Shown one piece after another: positions 47,478 to 57,796 of a DNA stretch of 62,283 bases. The notes under the pieces were generated by a model, which saw nothing but the letters and a program-made list of their open reading frames with translations, made no database searches and had not been told where the DNA came from. This DNA is from WVYX01 sp039586815 (GTDB taxonomy: Bacteria; Gemmatimonadota; Gemmatimonadetes; Gemmatimonadales; GWC2-71-9): the NCBI GenBank assembly GCA_039586815.1, contig JBDHJR010000025.1, positions 1 to 62,283 on the forward strand. The letters are read 5' to 3'. The translations under genes and the position numbers were made by a program. Each line of letters opens with the position of its first letter. Within the stretch, counting starts at the first letter, position 1.

Positions 47478-48667
47478 ACCTGAACGGCCGACGCGTCGTA
47501 CTCGGCGTGTCGGGCGGGATCGCGGCGTACAAGTCCTGCATCCTGGCCCGGCGAATGACCGAGAGCGGCGCGGCGGTGGATGTGGTTCTCACGGCGGCCG
47601 CGGCGGAATTCGTCCGGCCGCTCACGTTCGAGGCCCTGACGAAGCGCCCGGTCCTCTCCTCCCTGTGGGAGCGGGGCCGGGCGCTCTCGCACATCGAGTT
47701 GGCGCGAGACGCAGAGCTCATCGTGCTGGCGCCCGCCACGGCCAACCTGCTGGCTCGGGCTGCACAGGGCATTGCGGACGATCTCCTCACGGCGATCCTG
47801 CTGGCAGCGGCCGGTCCCGTCGTGGCGGCTCCCGGGATGAACGACGCGATGTTCGCACACCCCGCCACGCAGGCCAACCTCGCCACGCTGCGTGATCGCG
47901 GCTGGGCGATCGTGGGGCCCGCGATCGGCGCGCTGGCGGAAGGGCCGAGCGAGCGCCCCGGCCGCATGGCCGAGCCCGAGGAGATCCTGCTTCACACGGA
48001 GCGACTCCTGGCAGCACCGCACAGCGCGCTGCGTGACAAGCACGTCGTGGTGACGGCCGGACCGACGCGCGAATACCTCGATCCCGTCCGCATCATCACC
48101 AATCCCTCCAGCGGGCGCATGGGGTATCGGCTGGCGCAGGCGGCTTGGGCGCGCGGTGCCCACGTGACTCTCATTTCTGGTCCGACCGCGGTCTCTCCGC
48201 CCCTCGGCCCGGACCTGGTGCGGGTCGGCACGACCCAAGAGATGTGCACGGCGGTCGAAAGCGCCCTCCCGCAAGCCGACGTCTTGCTGATGGCTGCCGC
48301 TCCCGCCGACTATCGTCCGGCCGAGCCGGGCGACACGAAGCGCCCCCGCGCCGACGGCGATCTCACGCTGGCGCTCGAGCCCACGCCCGACGTGCTGGAG
48401 AGCACCGTGACGGCGCGGCGGCAGGGCAGCGTAGTCGTAGGATTCGCCCTGGAAGTCGGGCAGGGAGTGACGCGCGCCCGCGAGAAGCTGGAGCGCAAGC
48501 AACTCGACCTCGTCGTGCTCAACCGGGTGGACGAGCCCGGCAGTGGATTCGAGGTGGACACGAACCGGATCACACTGGTCACGCGCGACGGAGAGCAGGA
48601 GTCGGAGCTGATGACGAAGCGGGCGGCCGCCGATGTGATTCTGGATCGCGTAGAGGACCTGCTGTGA
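47474..48667 (+). CDS. coaBC: Bifunctional PPC decarboxylase / PPC synthetase (CoaBC)
   Basis: Two steps of coenzyme A synthesis. A 397-residue protein from GTG at 47474, overlapping rpoZ by four. CoaC half (1-180): FMN site near GVSGGIAAYK, catalytic His73 in LSHIELARDA, and the APGMNDAMF loop. CoaB half (185-397): VTAGPTREYLDPVRIITN with PSSGRMGY, then MAAAPADYRPAEPGDTKRP. The flap that normally reads LACG has LAEG here (Glu156), so the usual active-site cysteine of CoaC is missing; see the findings. Confidence 0.94.
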   Translation: MNLNGRRVVLGVSGGIAAYKSCILARRMTESGAAVDVVLTAAAAEFVRPLTFEALTKRPVLSSLWERGRALSHIELARDAELIVLAPATANLLARAAQGIADDLLTAILLAAAGPVVAAPGMNDAMFAHPATQANLATLRDRGWAIVGPAIGALAEGPSERPGRMAEPEEILLHTERLLAAPHSALRDKHVVVTAGPTREYLDPVRIITNPSSGRMGYRLAQAAWARGAHVTLISGPTAVSPPLGPDLVRVGTTQEMCTAVESALPQADVLLMAAAPADYRPAEPGDTKRPRADGDLTLALEPTPDVLESTVTARRQGSVVVGFALEVGQGVTRAREKLERKQLDLVVLNRVDEPGSGFEVDTNRITLVTRDGEQESELMTKRAAADVILDRVEDLL

Positions 48668-49515
48668 GCGATCCTCGACGGCTGATGGCGCGCTACCTGG
48701 AGCAGCGCTCCCATTTGGGGGACGACCTCTGGATCGGAGAGCCGCCGAGCAGCCCCGAGCCGCCCGAACCCGAGCCGCCCAGCGAAGCTCCCGAGACACC
48801 CGCAGCACAGGCACCACCCCAACGAGCCCGCGGCAGCGGGGCGGAACCCAAGCGGCGGAAGCCCAAGCGGGAGGGACCCAAGTGGCGGCAGGACGCGCCG
48901 GCCATCCCGCCCAAGGGAATGGTGGTAGCTGCGCCCTCCAGCGATCTGTTCAGCGACGATCCGTTGAGGACGGTGGGGGTCGAGCAACTCGCCACGCTGG
49001 TGCGGGAGTGTGACGCGTGCCGCCTGTGCGAGAACCGCACGCACGCGGTGCCGGGCGAGGGGCCTGCCGACGCGCGGCTCGTCGTTGTGGGAGAGGGACC
49101 AGGTGCAAAGGAGGACGAAACCGGCCGGCCGTTCGTGGGAAGAGCCGGCGAGCTGCTCACCGAGATCCTCGCGGCCATCGAGCTGCCGCGCGAGCAGGTG
49201 TTCATCTGCAACGTGGTGAAGTGCCGTCCCCCCAGCAACAGGAAGCCGCAGCAGGACGAGATCGACGCTTGCGTGCCGTATCTGCAGCGCCAGATTGAAG
49301 TCATCGGGCCGAAGGTGATAATGGCCATGGGAGGCACGGCCGCAGAGACGCTGCTGGGCACCCGGCAGTCGCTCGGCTCGCTGCGCAACAAGGTGCACGA
49401 GTTTCGCGGAACGCCGCTGGTGGTGACCTACCATCCGGCCGCCCTGCTGCGGAACCCCCACTGGAAGAAGCCAACCTGGGATGACGTCCGTATCGCACGC
49501 CAGCTCCTCGAGTAG
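48664..49515 (+). CDS. Family 4 uracil-DNA glycosylase (Fe-S)
   Basis: Removes uracil from DNA. About 283 residues from GTG at 48664, overlapping coaBC by four. The first 95 residues are a Pro/Glu and Lys/Arg-rich, low-complexity extension. The enzyme follows: 4Fe-4S cysteines in ECDACRLCENRT (C116, C119), NVVKCRPPSNRKP (C187) and EIDACVPYL (C203); active-site GEGPGAKEDETGRPFVG (about 144-160) and the DNA-binding VTYHPAALLRN (about 254-264). ATG eight codons later is a possible start. It overlaps dnaB by 35 bases. Confidence 0.93.
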   Translation: MSDPRRLMARYLEQRSHLGDDLWIGEPPSSPEPPEPEPPSEAPETPAAQAPPQRARGSGAEPKRRKPKREGPKWRQDAPAIPPKGMVVAAPSSDLFSDDPLRTVGVEQLATLVRECDACRLCENRTHAVPGEGPADARLVVVGEGPGAKEDETGRPFVGRAGELLTEILAAIELPREQVFICNVVKCRPPSNRKPQQDEIDACVPYLQRQIEVIGPKVIMAMGGTAAETLLGTRQSLGSLRNKVHEFRGTPLVVTYHPAALLRNPHWKKPTWDDVRIARQLLE

Positions 49516-50887
49516 CGGAGCTGACGAACAGGCTTCCCGGCGGACGCCGTGGAGCGAGGAGGCTGAGCAGGCCGTCCTCGGCGCCATGCTGCTCGATGCC
49601 GACGCCGCCTTGAAGGCGGTGGAGCTGCTCGACGACGGCGCGTTCTACCGCGACGCCCACCGGCGCGTGTTCCGCACCATGGCGCGGGTGGTGGAGCGGG
49701 GTGACGTGGTCGACCCGGTGGTGCTGCGCGAAGAGCTGATGCGGGCGGGCGACCTGGAGGCCGTCGGCGGTACCGACTACGTCGCCGAGCTGCTCGACGT
49801 GGTCCCGACAGCGGCGAACGTCGAGTACCACTGCCGCATCGTGAAGGACAAGGCGCTGCGGCGGCGGCTGATCCAGGCCGGAACCGAGATCGTGCAGGCC
49901 GCCTACGAGGGTCCGCAGGACATCGACACCCTGCTGGACGGAGCCGAGCAGCGCATGTTCGAGGTGTCGTTCCAGCGCGGCACCCAGGAGGTCCTCCGCA
50001 TCAAGGAGCTGATGTGGCGGGCGATGGAGCGCATTGAAGCGCGCCACCGGGGCGATGAATCGGTGCAGGGCATCCCCAGCGGCTTCGCAGATTTGGACGT
50101 GAAGACCAACGGGTTCCAGCCCAGCGACCTGATCATCGTGGCGGCGCGCCCTTCGATGGGAAAGACTGCATTCTGCCTCAACGTGGCTGCCAACGCCTCC
50201 CTCGAGGGCAACACGTCCACTGCCATTTTCTCGCTCGAGATGTCGCGCGACCAGCTGGTGGAGCGCCTGCTCGCAGCCGAAAGTTTCGTGGACCTGCAGC
50301 GGCTGCGCAGCGGCGACCTGCGCGACGACGACTATCCCAAGATGTCGCGCGCCGCGGGACTCCTGGGCACGGCACCCATCTGGGTGGACGACACCCCGGC
50401 CCTCACGCTGCTGGAGCTCCGCTCCAAGGCACGCAGGCTGAAGGCGGAGCACAACGTCGGTCTCTTCGTGGTGGACTACCTGCAGCTCATTCGGGGTCCT
50501 GCGAAGTCGGACAGTCGCCAGGAGGAGATCAGCTTCATCTCCCGCTCGCTCAAGGCACTGGCGCGCGAGCTCGACACTCCGGTGATCGCGCTGTCCCAGC
50601 TATCGCGCGCACCGGAGCAGCGCGGCGGCGACCGCCGACCGATGCTCTCCGACCTGCGCGACTCGGGTGCGATCGAGCAGGACGCCGATCTGGTGATGTT
50701 CATCTACCGCTCCGAGATGTACCCCACGCTGGTCGAGCGCGACCCGGGACAGGAGGGCCTGGCCGAGCTGATACTGGCCAAGCACCGCAACGGTCCGACG
50801 GGCACAATCAAGCTCGCCTTCCACAAGCAATACACCCGCTTCGAGAGTTACAGCCAGCGCGAGCACGGGGAGGCGGATGGCCCGTAA
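49481..50887 (+). CDS. dnaB: Replicative DNA helicase DnaB
   Basis: A 468-residue hexameric 5'-3' helicase of the replication fork. The N-terminal primase-interacting domain (PWSEEAEQAVLGAMLLDADA onwards) is followed by the RecA-like motor with Walker A in AARPSMGKTAFCLNVA (about 219-234), Walker B in LFVVDYLQLIRG (about 328-339), and the SLKALARELDTPVIALSQLS block. No intein is seen. It starts with ATG at 49481 within the end of the glycosylase gene. It overlaps radA by 11 bases. Confidence 0.96.
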   Translation: MTSVSHASSSSSGADEQASRRTPWSEEAEQAVLGAMLLDADAALKAVELLDDGAFYRDAHRRVFRTMARVVERGDVVDPVVLREELMRAGDLEAVGGTDYVAELLDVVPTAANVEYHCRIVKDKALRRRLIQAGTEIVQAAYEGPQDIDTLLDGAEQRMFEVSFQRGTQEVLRIKELMWRAMERIEARHRGDESVQGIPSGFADLDVKTNGFQPSDLIIVAARPSMGKTAFCLNVAANASLEGNTSTAIFSLEMSRDQLVERLLAAESFVDLQRLRSGDLRDDDYPKMSRAAGLLGTAPIWVDDTPALTLLELRSKARRLKAEHNVGLFVVDYLQLIRGPAKSDSRQEEISFISRSLKALARELDTPVIALSQLSRAPEQRGGDRRPMLSDLRDSGAIEQDADLVMFIYRSEMYPTLVERDPGQEGLAELILAKHRNGPTGTIKLAFHKQYTRFESYSQREHGEADGP

Positions 50888-52235
50888 GGCCCACTCCGTC
50901 TATCGCTGCTCGGAATGCGGGGCCGAGCACCCCAAGTGGGCCGGCCGATGCGACTCGTGCGACAGCTGGAACACGCTGGTCGAGGAGCCGGTGGGGCGGC
51001 ACGGCGGCAGGCCGGGAAAGCGGTCGGCGGAAGTCGCCGGACCGCCGCCGGTACGGTTGAGCAACGTCAGCGCGGACGGCCCCGGCCGCTGGACCACCGG
51101 ACTAGACGAGTTCGACTTCGTGTTGGGGGGCGGCATAGTCCCCGGATCGGTGTTGCTCGTCGGTGGCGAGCCGGGGATCGGCAAGTCCACGCTGCTACTG
51201 CAGTGCGCCTCGCGGCTCGAGGCCCAGGGCATCCCTACGCTGTACGTGTCAGGGGAGGAATCGGTCGACCAGGTGCGCCTGCGGGCGGACCGGCTGCCCG
51301 AGGAAACCGGGCCGGTGCACGTGCTGCCCGAGGTGCGGCTGGATGCGATCACGGCACATGCCGAAGTGGTCGGAGCCCAGGTCGTGATGGTGGACTCGAT
51401 CCAGACCACCTATACCGACGAGCTCGAGGGCGCGCCGGGCAATGTTGGCCAGGTACGCGAGTGCACCGCCCGGCTCATGCGCTTCGCCAAGGAAACCGGC
51501 GCCGCGGTGGTTCTGGTGGGGCACGTGACGCGCGGCGGGGTCATAGCGGGTCCCAAGACCCTGGAGCACGCGGTGGACACCGTGCTCTACTTCGAGGGAG
51601 AGTCGAGCGGCGATTTCCGCGTGCTGCGCGCCGTCAAGAACCGCTTCGGCTCGGTGGACGAGCTGGGAGTGTTTGAGATGACCGCGCGGGGACTGCTTCC
51701 CGTGGCAAACCCGTCGGCGGCATTCCTGGCAGGACGCGCCACCGAGACCTCGGGCTCCGCCGTCACCGCGCTGATGGAGGGGACCCGACCCGTCCTCATC
51801 GAGATCCAGGCCCTGGCGGCCAAGAGCGGGTACGGCACCCCGCAGCGCGTGGCTACGGGTCTGGACGGCCGGCGCCTGGCCGTGCTGCTGGCGGTGCTGG
51901 AACGGCGCGCGGGTCTGTCGTTCCACGACCTGGACGTGTTCGTGAACGTCACGGGGGGAGTGCGCGTGGTCGAGCCGGCGTCCGACCTCGCAGTCGCCGC
52001 GGCCCTCTGTTCCAGCGTGCGCGATCAGCCTGCGCCGCCCGACGCCCTGTTCCTGGGAGAGATCGGCCTCGGGGGGGAAGTGCGGCCGATCGGCGGCGTG
52101 GAGCGCCGACTGGCCGAGGCAGAGCGGCTGGGGTTCCGCACCGCGTTCGTCTCCGCCCGCGCCGGCGTGACGACACCGCTCGCCACGATACCCATTGATC
52201 ATGTCTCCCAGCTCGCCAGCCGACTCGCAGCCTGA
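50877..52235 (+). CDS. radA: DNA repair protein RadA (Sms)
   Basis: A 452-residue recombination helicase that promotes branch migration. N-terminal zinc ribbon YRCSECGAEHPKWAGRCDSC (residues 9-28); Walker A GGEPGIGKSTLLLQ (about 97-110); the RadA-specific KNRFGSVDELGVFEM (about 255-269); C-terminal Lon-like domain with GYGTPQRVATGLDGRRL and LGEIGLGGEVRPIGGV. All parts are complete. The gene overlaps both dnaB (11 bases) and ispD (35 bases). Confidence 0.96.
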   Translation: MARKAHSVYRCSECGAEHPKWAGRCDSCDSWNTLVEEPVGRHGGRPGKRSAEVAGPPPVRLSNVSADGPGRWTTGLDEFDFVLGGGIVPGSVLLVGGEPGIGKSTLLLQCASRLEAQGIPTLYVSGEESVDQVRLRADRLPEETGPVHVLPEVRLDAITAHAEVVGAQVVMVDSIQTTYTDELEGAPGNVGQVRECTARLMRFAKETGAAVVLVGHVTRGGVIAGPKTLEHAVDTVLYFEGESSGDFRVLRAVKNRFGSVDELGVFEMTARGLLPVANPSAAFLAGRATETSGSAVTALMEGTRPVLIEIQALAAKSGYGTPQRVATGLDGRRLAVLLAVLERRAGLSFHDLDVFVNVTGGVRVVEPASDLAVAAALCSSVRDQPAPPDALFLGEIGLGGEVRPIGGVERRLAEAERLGFRTAFVSARAGVTTPLATIPIDHVSQLASRLAA

Positions 52236-52914
52236 CGTCGGCATCCTAGTAGCGGCCGCGGGCCGCGGCGAGCGCGCGGGAGCCGGCGATCCCAAGCAGT
52301 TCCGGCCGATCGGGGGTGTACCGATGCTGCTGCGGGCAATTCGGCCGTTCGCGCAGCATCCCCGCGTCTGCCAGATCGTGGTCGCGCTCCCGGCAGAGCA
52401 CGTGTCCGCACCCCCGTCCTGGCTCGAGGAGGTCGTCGGGGGGCGGCTCTCGCTCGTCGCCGGCGGTGACACGCGCGCAGCCTCCGTTCACGCCGCTCTG
52501 AGATCGCTCGGCGCTGAATGCACGCTCGTTCTGGTTCACGACGCGGCGCGCCCTTTCGTATCGCACGAGACCATCGATGCCGTGATCGGCGCCGCGGATT
52601 CCGGCGTGGCCGCCGTGCCAGCCATACCCGTTGCGGACACCCTCAAGCGCACGGCAACCGGCGCGCAACGCGTGGTCGAGACCGTGGAGCGCAGCGACCT
52701 GTGGCGTGCGCAGACTCCCCAGGGGTTCCCACGCCCCATGCTGGAACAGGCGTTTCGCAACGCCGCGGCCTCGGGCGATTGGAGCTTCACCGACGAGGCC
52801 GCGCTGGTCGAGGCGGCCGGACACACTGTCGTCGTGGTGCCCGACCGTGCGTCCAACGTGAAGCTGACCACGACGGAGGACTTCGAGCTGGCCGAGGCGA
52901 TGATCTCCGGATGA
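52201..52914 (+). CDS. ispD: 2-C-methyl-D-erythritol 4-phosphate cytidylyltransferase
   Basis: Third step of the MEP isoprenoid pathway: CTP plus MEP gives CDP-ME. About 237 residues. CTP-binding ILVAAAGRGERAGAGDPKQF (about 15-34), DAARPFVSHETID (about 115), ETVERSDLWRAQTPQGFPR (about 160-178), FTDEAALVEAAGHTVVVVP near the end. ATG at 52201 is chosen; TTG at 52195 adds two residues. It overlaps tsaC by four bases. Confidence 0.94.
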   Translation: MSPSSPADSQPDVGILVAAAGRGERAGAGDPKQFRPIGGVPMLLRAIRPFAQHPRVCQIVVALPAEHVSAPPSWLEEVVGGRLSLVAGGDTRAASVHAALRSLGAECTLVLVHDAARPFVSHETIDAVIGAADSGVAAVPAIPVADTLKRTATGAQRVVETVERSDLWRAQTPQGFPRPMLEQAFRNAAASGDWSFTDEAALVEAAGHTVVVVPDRASNVKLTTTEDFELAEAMISG

Positions 52915-53543
52915 GCGCCCTGGCGTTTTCCACTGATGCGGAGGTCGAGGTCGCCATCCCGACCGTTGCCCAGCATCTGAGCACCGGGGGGCTGCTGGCT
53001 CACCCCACTGAGACCGTATACGGTCTCGGCTCCCGGCCGGTCGGGGAGGACATTGCGACTCTCACCCGCCTCAAGGGACGCGAGACGGGCAAGCCGTTTC
53101 TGCTCCTGGTTGCCGGCCTGGAAATGGCCGAGCGATTCGGGCTGCAGCTAGAGGGAGTGGCGCGTAATCTCACCGAGCGCTTCTGGCCGGGTCCGCTCAC
53201 GCTGGTGCTCCCCTGCGCGGAGGGCGTGTTGCCCGACGAGCTGCGCGGTCCCGAGGGCGGCGTCGCCGTGCGCTGGACGGCGCACGCGGGGATGGCGCGC
53301 CTCATCGACCGGCTGGACATGCCCCTCACGTCGACCTCGGCCAACCGGCCGGGAGGCCCCACGGCTCCCGCACCAGGGGCCATAGCGGATACCTTTCCGG
53401 GCCCCGTTCAGCAGGGCAGGCTGCTCGTGCTGGACGGCGGGGTGCTGGGGAGCCGGCCACCCTCCACCGTGGTCGACTGCACGTCCCCCGTGCCGAGAGT
53501 AATCCGGGAAGGAGCCATCGCGGTGGGGAGCTTAACGCCATGA
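52911..53543 (+). CDS. tsaC: Threonylcarbamoyl-AMP synthase (TsaC/YrdC/Sua5)
   Basis: Makes threonylcarbamoyl-AMP for tRNA t6A37. A 210-residue, YrdC-only protein from ATG at 52911. Signature LAHPTETVYGLGSRP (about 29-43), then the basic pocket KGRETGKPFLLLV (about 56-68), TSTSANRPGG (about 140), and VVDCTSPVPRVIREG (about 187). It lacks the C-terminal Sua5 domain. It overlaps ispD and the phosphatase by four bases each. Confidence 0.94.
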   Translation: MSALAFSTDAEVEVAIPTVAQHLSTGGLLAHPTETVYGLGSRPVGEDIATLTRLKGRETGKPFLLLVAGLEMAERFGLQLEGVARNLTERFWPGPLTLVLPCAEGVLPDELRGPEGGVAVRWTAHAGMARLIDRLDMPLTSTSANRPGGPTAPAPGAIADTFPGPVQQGRLLVLDGGVLGSRPPSTVVDCTSPVPRVIREGAIAVGSLTP

Positions 53544-54019
53544 CTAAGGTCCTCCTGGTCTGCACCGGCAACATCTGCCGCAGCCCGTTGGCCGAGGCAC
53601 TGCTCCGGCGGGAGCTCGGGTTGCGTGGTGCCGATGGAGTGACGGTCGCGTCGGCGGGCACAGGAGCGTGGGAGGGAGCGCCCGCTTCGGAGGGCGCCTA
53701 TCTCATAGCACTGGAGCACGGACTCGATCTCTCCGGCCACCGCGCACAGTTGCTGACGCGCGAGGTGGTGAGCGCATCGGACCTGATCCTCACCATGGCC
53801 CGACATCACCGGGCTCGCGTGAACGAGCTGGGGGGTGAGGGCCACGTGCACGTACTGGGCGAATACACGGGCCGCACCGGCCCCGGTGCCGAGGTCGCCG
53901 ACCCGTTCGGCAGCGACCTGGACGTGTATCGCGATACGTTCGTCGAGCTGGAGTCGCTGCTAGAACTGGCGGCTGATCGTCTCATCCGGGAGCAGGCCGA
54001 TGCGGATCGGAGCGAGTAG
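53540..54019 (+). CDS. Low-molecular-weight protein tyrosine phosphatase
   Basis: A 159-residue cysteine phosphatase; also similar to arginine phosphatase YwlE, which shares the fold and often follows tsaC. P-loop VCTGNICRSP (residues 7-16, with Cys and Arg), and the general acid in EVADPFGSDLDVYRDTF (about 117-133). A Thr at position 10 of the signature, rather than a Gly-Asn, is as in YwlE-like members, so arginine phosphatase activity is possible but unproven. It overlaps aroE by 20 bases. Confidence 0.92.
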   Translation: MTKVLLVCTGNICRSPLAEALLRRELGLRGADGVTVASAGTGAWEGAPASEGAYLIALEHGLDLSGHRAQLLTREVVSASDLILTMARHHRARVNELGGEGHVHVLGEYTGRTGPGAEVADPFGSDLDVYRDTFVELESLLELAADRLIREQADADRSE

Positions 54020-54815
54020 CCGACTCCTCGCCGTGATCGGCGATCCCGTCGCCCACTCCCTCTCTCCGGCAATGCACAACGCCGCCATCACCGCATTGGG
54101 GCTGGACGCGGTGTACGTGGCGGTCCGGGTGGCCCCCCCCGGCGTGACCCACGTGATACGCGCGTTCGAGGCGGTGGGCGTGGCCGGCAACGCGACCGTG
54201 CCTCACAAGCTGGACGTGGCGCGCCTGCTGATCCGCCTCACCCCGATCGCCTCCGAGCTGGAGGCGGTCAACACCTTCTGGCCCGAAGGGGAACGGCTGG
54301 TAGGAGACAACACGGATGTGGCGGGGGTGCTGGACGCCGTCGATGCACTCGAAGCGGATGGCCCCTGGCTGGTGGCCGGCACCGGTGGCGCGGCGCGCGC
54401 GGCAGCAGCCGCAGCGCGAGAGAGGGAGGTAGCGCTGCTGGTGCGCTCGCGCGATCCGGGTCGGGCGCGCCACTTCGTGGAGTGGGCGCGCCAGCTCGGC
54501 GTCGAGCGAGCCGAAGTGGACGACGGGCGCACGGTGGGCGTCGCTATCAACGCCACGCCGCTGGGGCTGGGGCCGGACGACGACCCACCCGTAACACCGG
54601 AGCGGCTGGAGACGGGCACTGCCGCGCTGGATCTGGTCTATGCCCCGGGGCTCACGCCGTGGATCCGTGCCTGCCGCTCCCGTGGGCTGCGCGCCGCCGA
54701 CGGACGCACCATGCTGGTCGCACAAGGGGCAAGGGCGTTCGAGCGCTTCTTCCCCGACCACACTGCACCGCGGGCCGTGATGGCCGCCGCGGTCGATCGG
54801 GCGCTCGAGGCGTGA
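54000..54815 (+). CDS. aroE: Shikimate dehydrogenase
   Basis: NADPH-dependent reduction of 3-dehydroshikimate. The 271-residue length is typical. Substrate-binding IGDPVAHSLSPAMHN (about 13-27) and NATVPHK (about 64-70, with the catalytic Lys), GDNTDVAGV (about 102-110) with the conserved Asp, and the nucleotide-binding GTGGAARAAA (about 126). ATG at 54000 is inside the end of the phosphatase gene. comF overlaps by four bases (GTGA). Confidence 0.95.
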   Translation: MRIGASSRLLAVIGDPVAHSLSPAMHNAAITALGLDAVYVAVRVAPPGVTHVIRAFEAVGVAGNATVPHKLDVARLLIRLTPIASELEAVNTFWPEGERLVGDNTDVAGVLDAVDALEADGPWLVAGTGGAARAAAAAAREREVALLVRSRDPGRARHFVEWARQLGVERAEVDDGRTVGVAINATPLGLGPDDDPPVTPERLETGTAALDLVYAPGLTPWIRACRSRGLRAADGRTMLVAQGARAFERFFPDHTAPRAVMAAAVDRALEA

Positions 54816-55564
54816 TCGCCGGCGCCCTTCAGGCGCTGGAGCGGCTCCTCCTTCCCAACGTCTGCGTCGCGTGCGATGGCCCGGTCGCACGGCGCGCCCC
54901 GGATGATCTCCTCTGCAGCCTGTGCCGCGCGCGGTTACGCACGCCGGGGCAGGGATGCCACCGCTGCCAGCAGCCCCTCCCTCCAGTGGGACCATGCAGG
55001 TTCTGCGCCGAGTGGCCGGAAGTGCTGCGACGGGTGCGCAGCGCGGCGTGGCTCGGGCCCGAGGCACGGGAGATCGTGCACCACCTCAAGTACGAGGGCT
55101 ACACCGCGTTAGGGCGCCCGCTGGCCCGACTGATCGCGCGCGCCGTCGCCCGCCCCGCGGCCGCGGCATTGGCTCCCGTGCCGCTCGGACCGGGGCGGCA
55201 CCGAGAGCGGGGCTACAACCAGGCTGCCGTCATCGCCCACGCACTGGGGTCCGCGTGGCATGTGCCGGTCAGCGAGCGACTGCTGCGCCGCGTGCGCGAC
55301 ACTCGCTCCCAGACGGCACTCACCCCCGACGAGCGGCACGCTAACGTGGCGGGCGCATTCACCGCCCAGCCGGCACCGCGCCGGCGCGGTGAAGGGCGTG
55401 CTACGGCGGTTATATTGGTGGACGACGTGCTTACCACCGGGGCGACGCTGGCGGCTGCAGCCGCCGCGCTCGCAGCCGCGGGATGGAGCGAGGTAGGTGC
55501 GGTCACGTTTGCTCGGGCCCTCCCTTTCGAGCTGCGTGCCGACGGCACGGTGGAGCACGACTGA
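54812..55564 (+). CDS. comF: ComF family phosphoribosyltransferase-like protein
   Basis: A 250-residue ComF homologue from GTG at 54812. Zinc-binding cysteines: NVCVACDGPVARR (about 16-28), CSLCRARL (about 35), CHRCQQPLPPVGPCRFC (about 50-66). The C-terminal phosphoribosyltransferase domain has the PRPP motif VILVDDVLTTGATL (about 205-218). ComF is needed for DNA uptake in competent bacteria; in this housekeeping operon its role is unclear. Followed by gap after 34 bases. Confidence 0.92.
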   Translation: MIAGALQALERLLLPNVCVACDGPVARRAPDDLLCSLCRARLRTPGQGCHRCQQPLPPVGPCRFCAEWPEVLRRVRSAAWLGPEAREIVHHLKYEGYTALGRPLARLIARAVARPAAAALAPVPLGPGRHRERGYNQAAVIAHALGSAWHVPVSERLLRRVRDTRSQTALTPDERHANVAGAFTAQPAPRRRGEGRATAVILVDDVLTTGATLAAAAAALAAAGWSEVGAVTFARALPFELRADGTVEHD

Positions 55565-55598
55565 CCAGCGAATCACTGAACGTGAACGAGAGGGTACG

Positions 55599-56605
<1,007 letters not shown>

Positions 56606-56606
<1 letters not shown>

Positions 56607-57796
56607 TGAAGCGCACTCTGGCATCGCTCGAGGGACAGCCCCTGGAGGGGCAGCGCGCCCTCGTGCGCGTCGACTTCAACGTTCCGCTCGAGAACGGCCA
56701 GGTGGCCGACACCACGCGCATCGTCGCCTCCTTGCCCACCATCCGCTGGCTCACGGAGCGGGGCTGCCGCGTGATCCTCGCCTCGCATCTGGGCCGTCCC
56801 AAGGGGCGGCCCAAGCCCGAGTACTCGCTGCGCCCCGTCGTGCCCGTGCTCGAGGGCGAGCTCGGCGCGCCGGTGCAGTTCCTCGAGGATCCGCTGTCGG
56901 ATGACGCCCCCCAGCGCACCCGCCAGATGAGGCGCGGCGAGGTCATGCTGCTGGAGAACACGCGGTTCCACCCCGGGGAGGAGCGCAACGACGCCCAGCT
57001 CGCAGAGGCCTACGCGCGGCTGGGCGATCTCTACGTGAACGACGCCTTCGGGACGGCCCACCGCGCGCACGCATCGACCGAAGGCGTGGCGCGGCTGCTG
57101 AAGCCGGCGGTGGCAGGCTTCCTGATGTCGCGGGAACTGGAGTACCTCGCGGGAGCGCTGTCCGACCCGGCCCGCCCCTTCGTGGCGGTACTGGGGGGCG
57201 CCAAGATCTCGGGCAAGATCGACGTGATCGAGGCGCTGCTCCCCGTGGTCGACAGCATCCTCGTCGGGGGCGCGATGGCCTGCACGTTCTACGCCGCCCA
57301 GGGGCTGGAAGTCGGCAAGTCCCTCGTGGAACCCGACCGGATCGACATGGCGAGCGACTTGCTCAGCCGAGCCGGCGACAAGCTGTTCTTGCCCCGGGGT
57401 GTGACGGTGGCAACGGAACTGTCCTCCCAGGCGAAGATCAAGCACGTGCGGCCGGACGAGATCGGTCCTGACTGGGCGGTATACGACATCGACGAGAGCG
57501 CCGCCGACCAGTTCACCACGCAGATCACAGCCGCCAAGACCGTGGTGTGGAACGGACCGATGGGGGTGTTCGAGACGCCGCCGTTCGACGCCGGAACGGT
57601 CGCCATCGCCCGCGGGCTCGCCGCCGCCACGGCGCGGGGAGCCACCACCATCGTGGGCGGGGGCGATTCCGCCGCCGCGGTGGCAAGAGCAGGACTAACC
57701 GACAAAGTGAGTCACGTCTCCACCGGGGGCGGGGCGTCACTGGAGCTGCTGGAAGGCAAGGAGCTCCCCGGCGTCGCCGCCCTGGACGAGCAATGA
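56606..57796 (+). CDS. pgk: Phosphoglycerate kinase
   Basis: A 396-residue two-domain kinase; 1,3-bisphosphoglycerate plus ADP to ATP. Signature RALVRVDFNVPLENGQVADT (about 17-36), LASHLGRPKGRPKPEYSL (about 58-75), LLENTRFHPGEERND (about 114-128), then the ATP site PFVAVLGGAKISGKI and the C-terminal GGGDSAAAV. ATG at 56606 shares one base with the gap stop. Confidence 0.97.

Noticed and set aside
51249..52472. 407-codon minus-strand frame opposite radA/ispD
   Set aside because: Shadow of two certain genes; His/Arg/Gly-rich and without family features. Similar shadows are common throughout this high-GC window.
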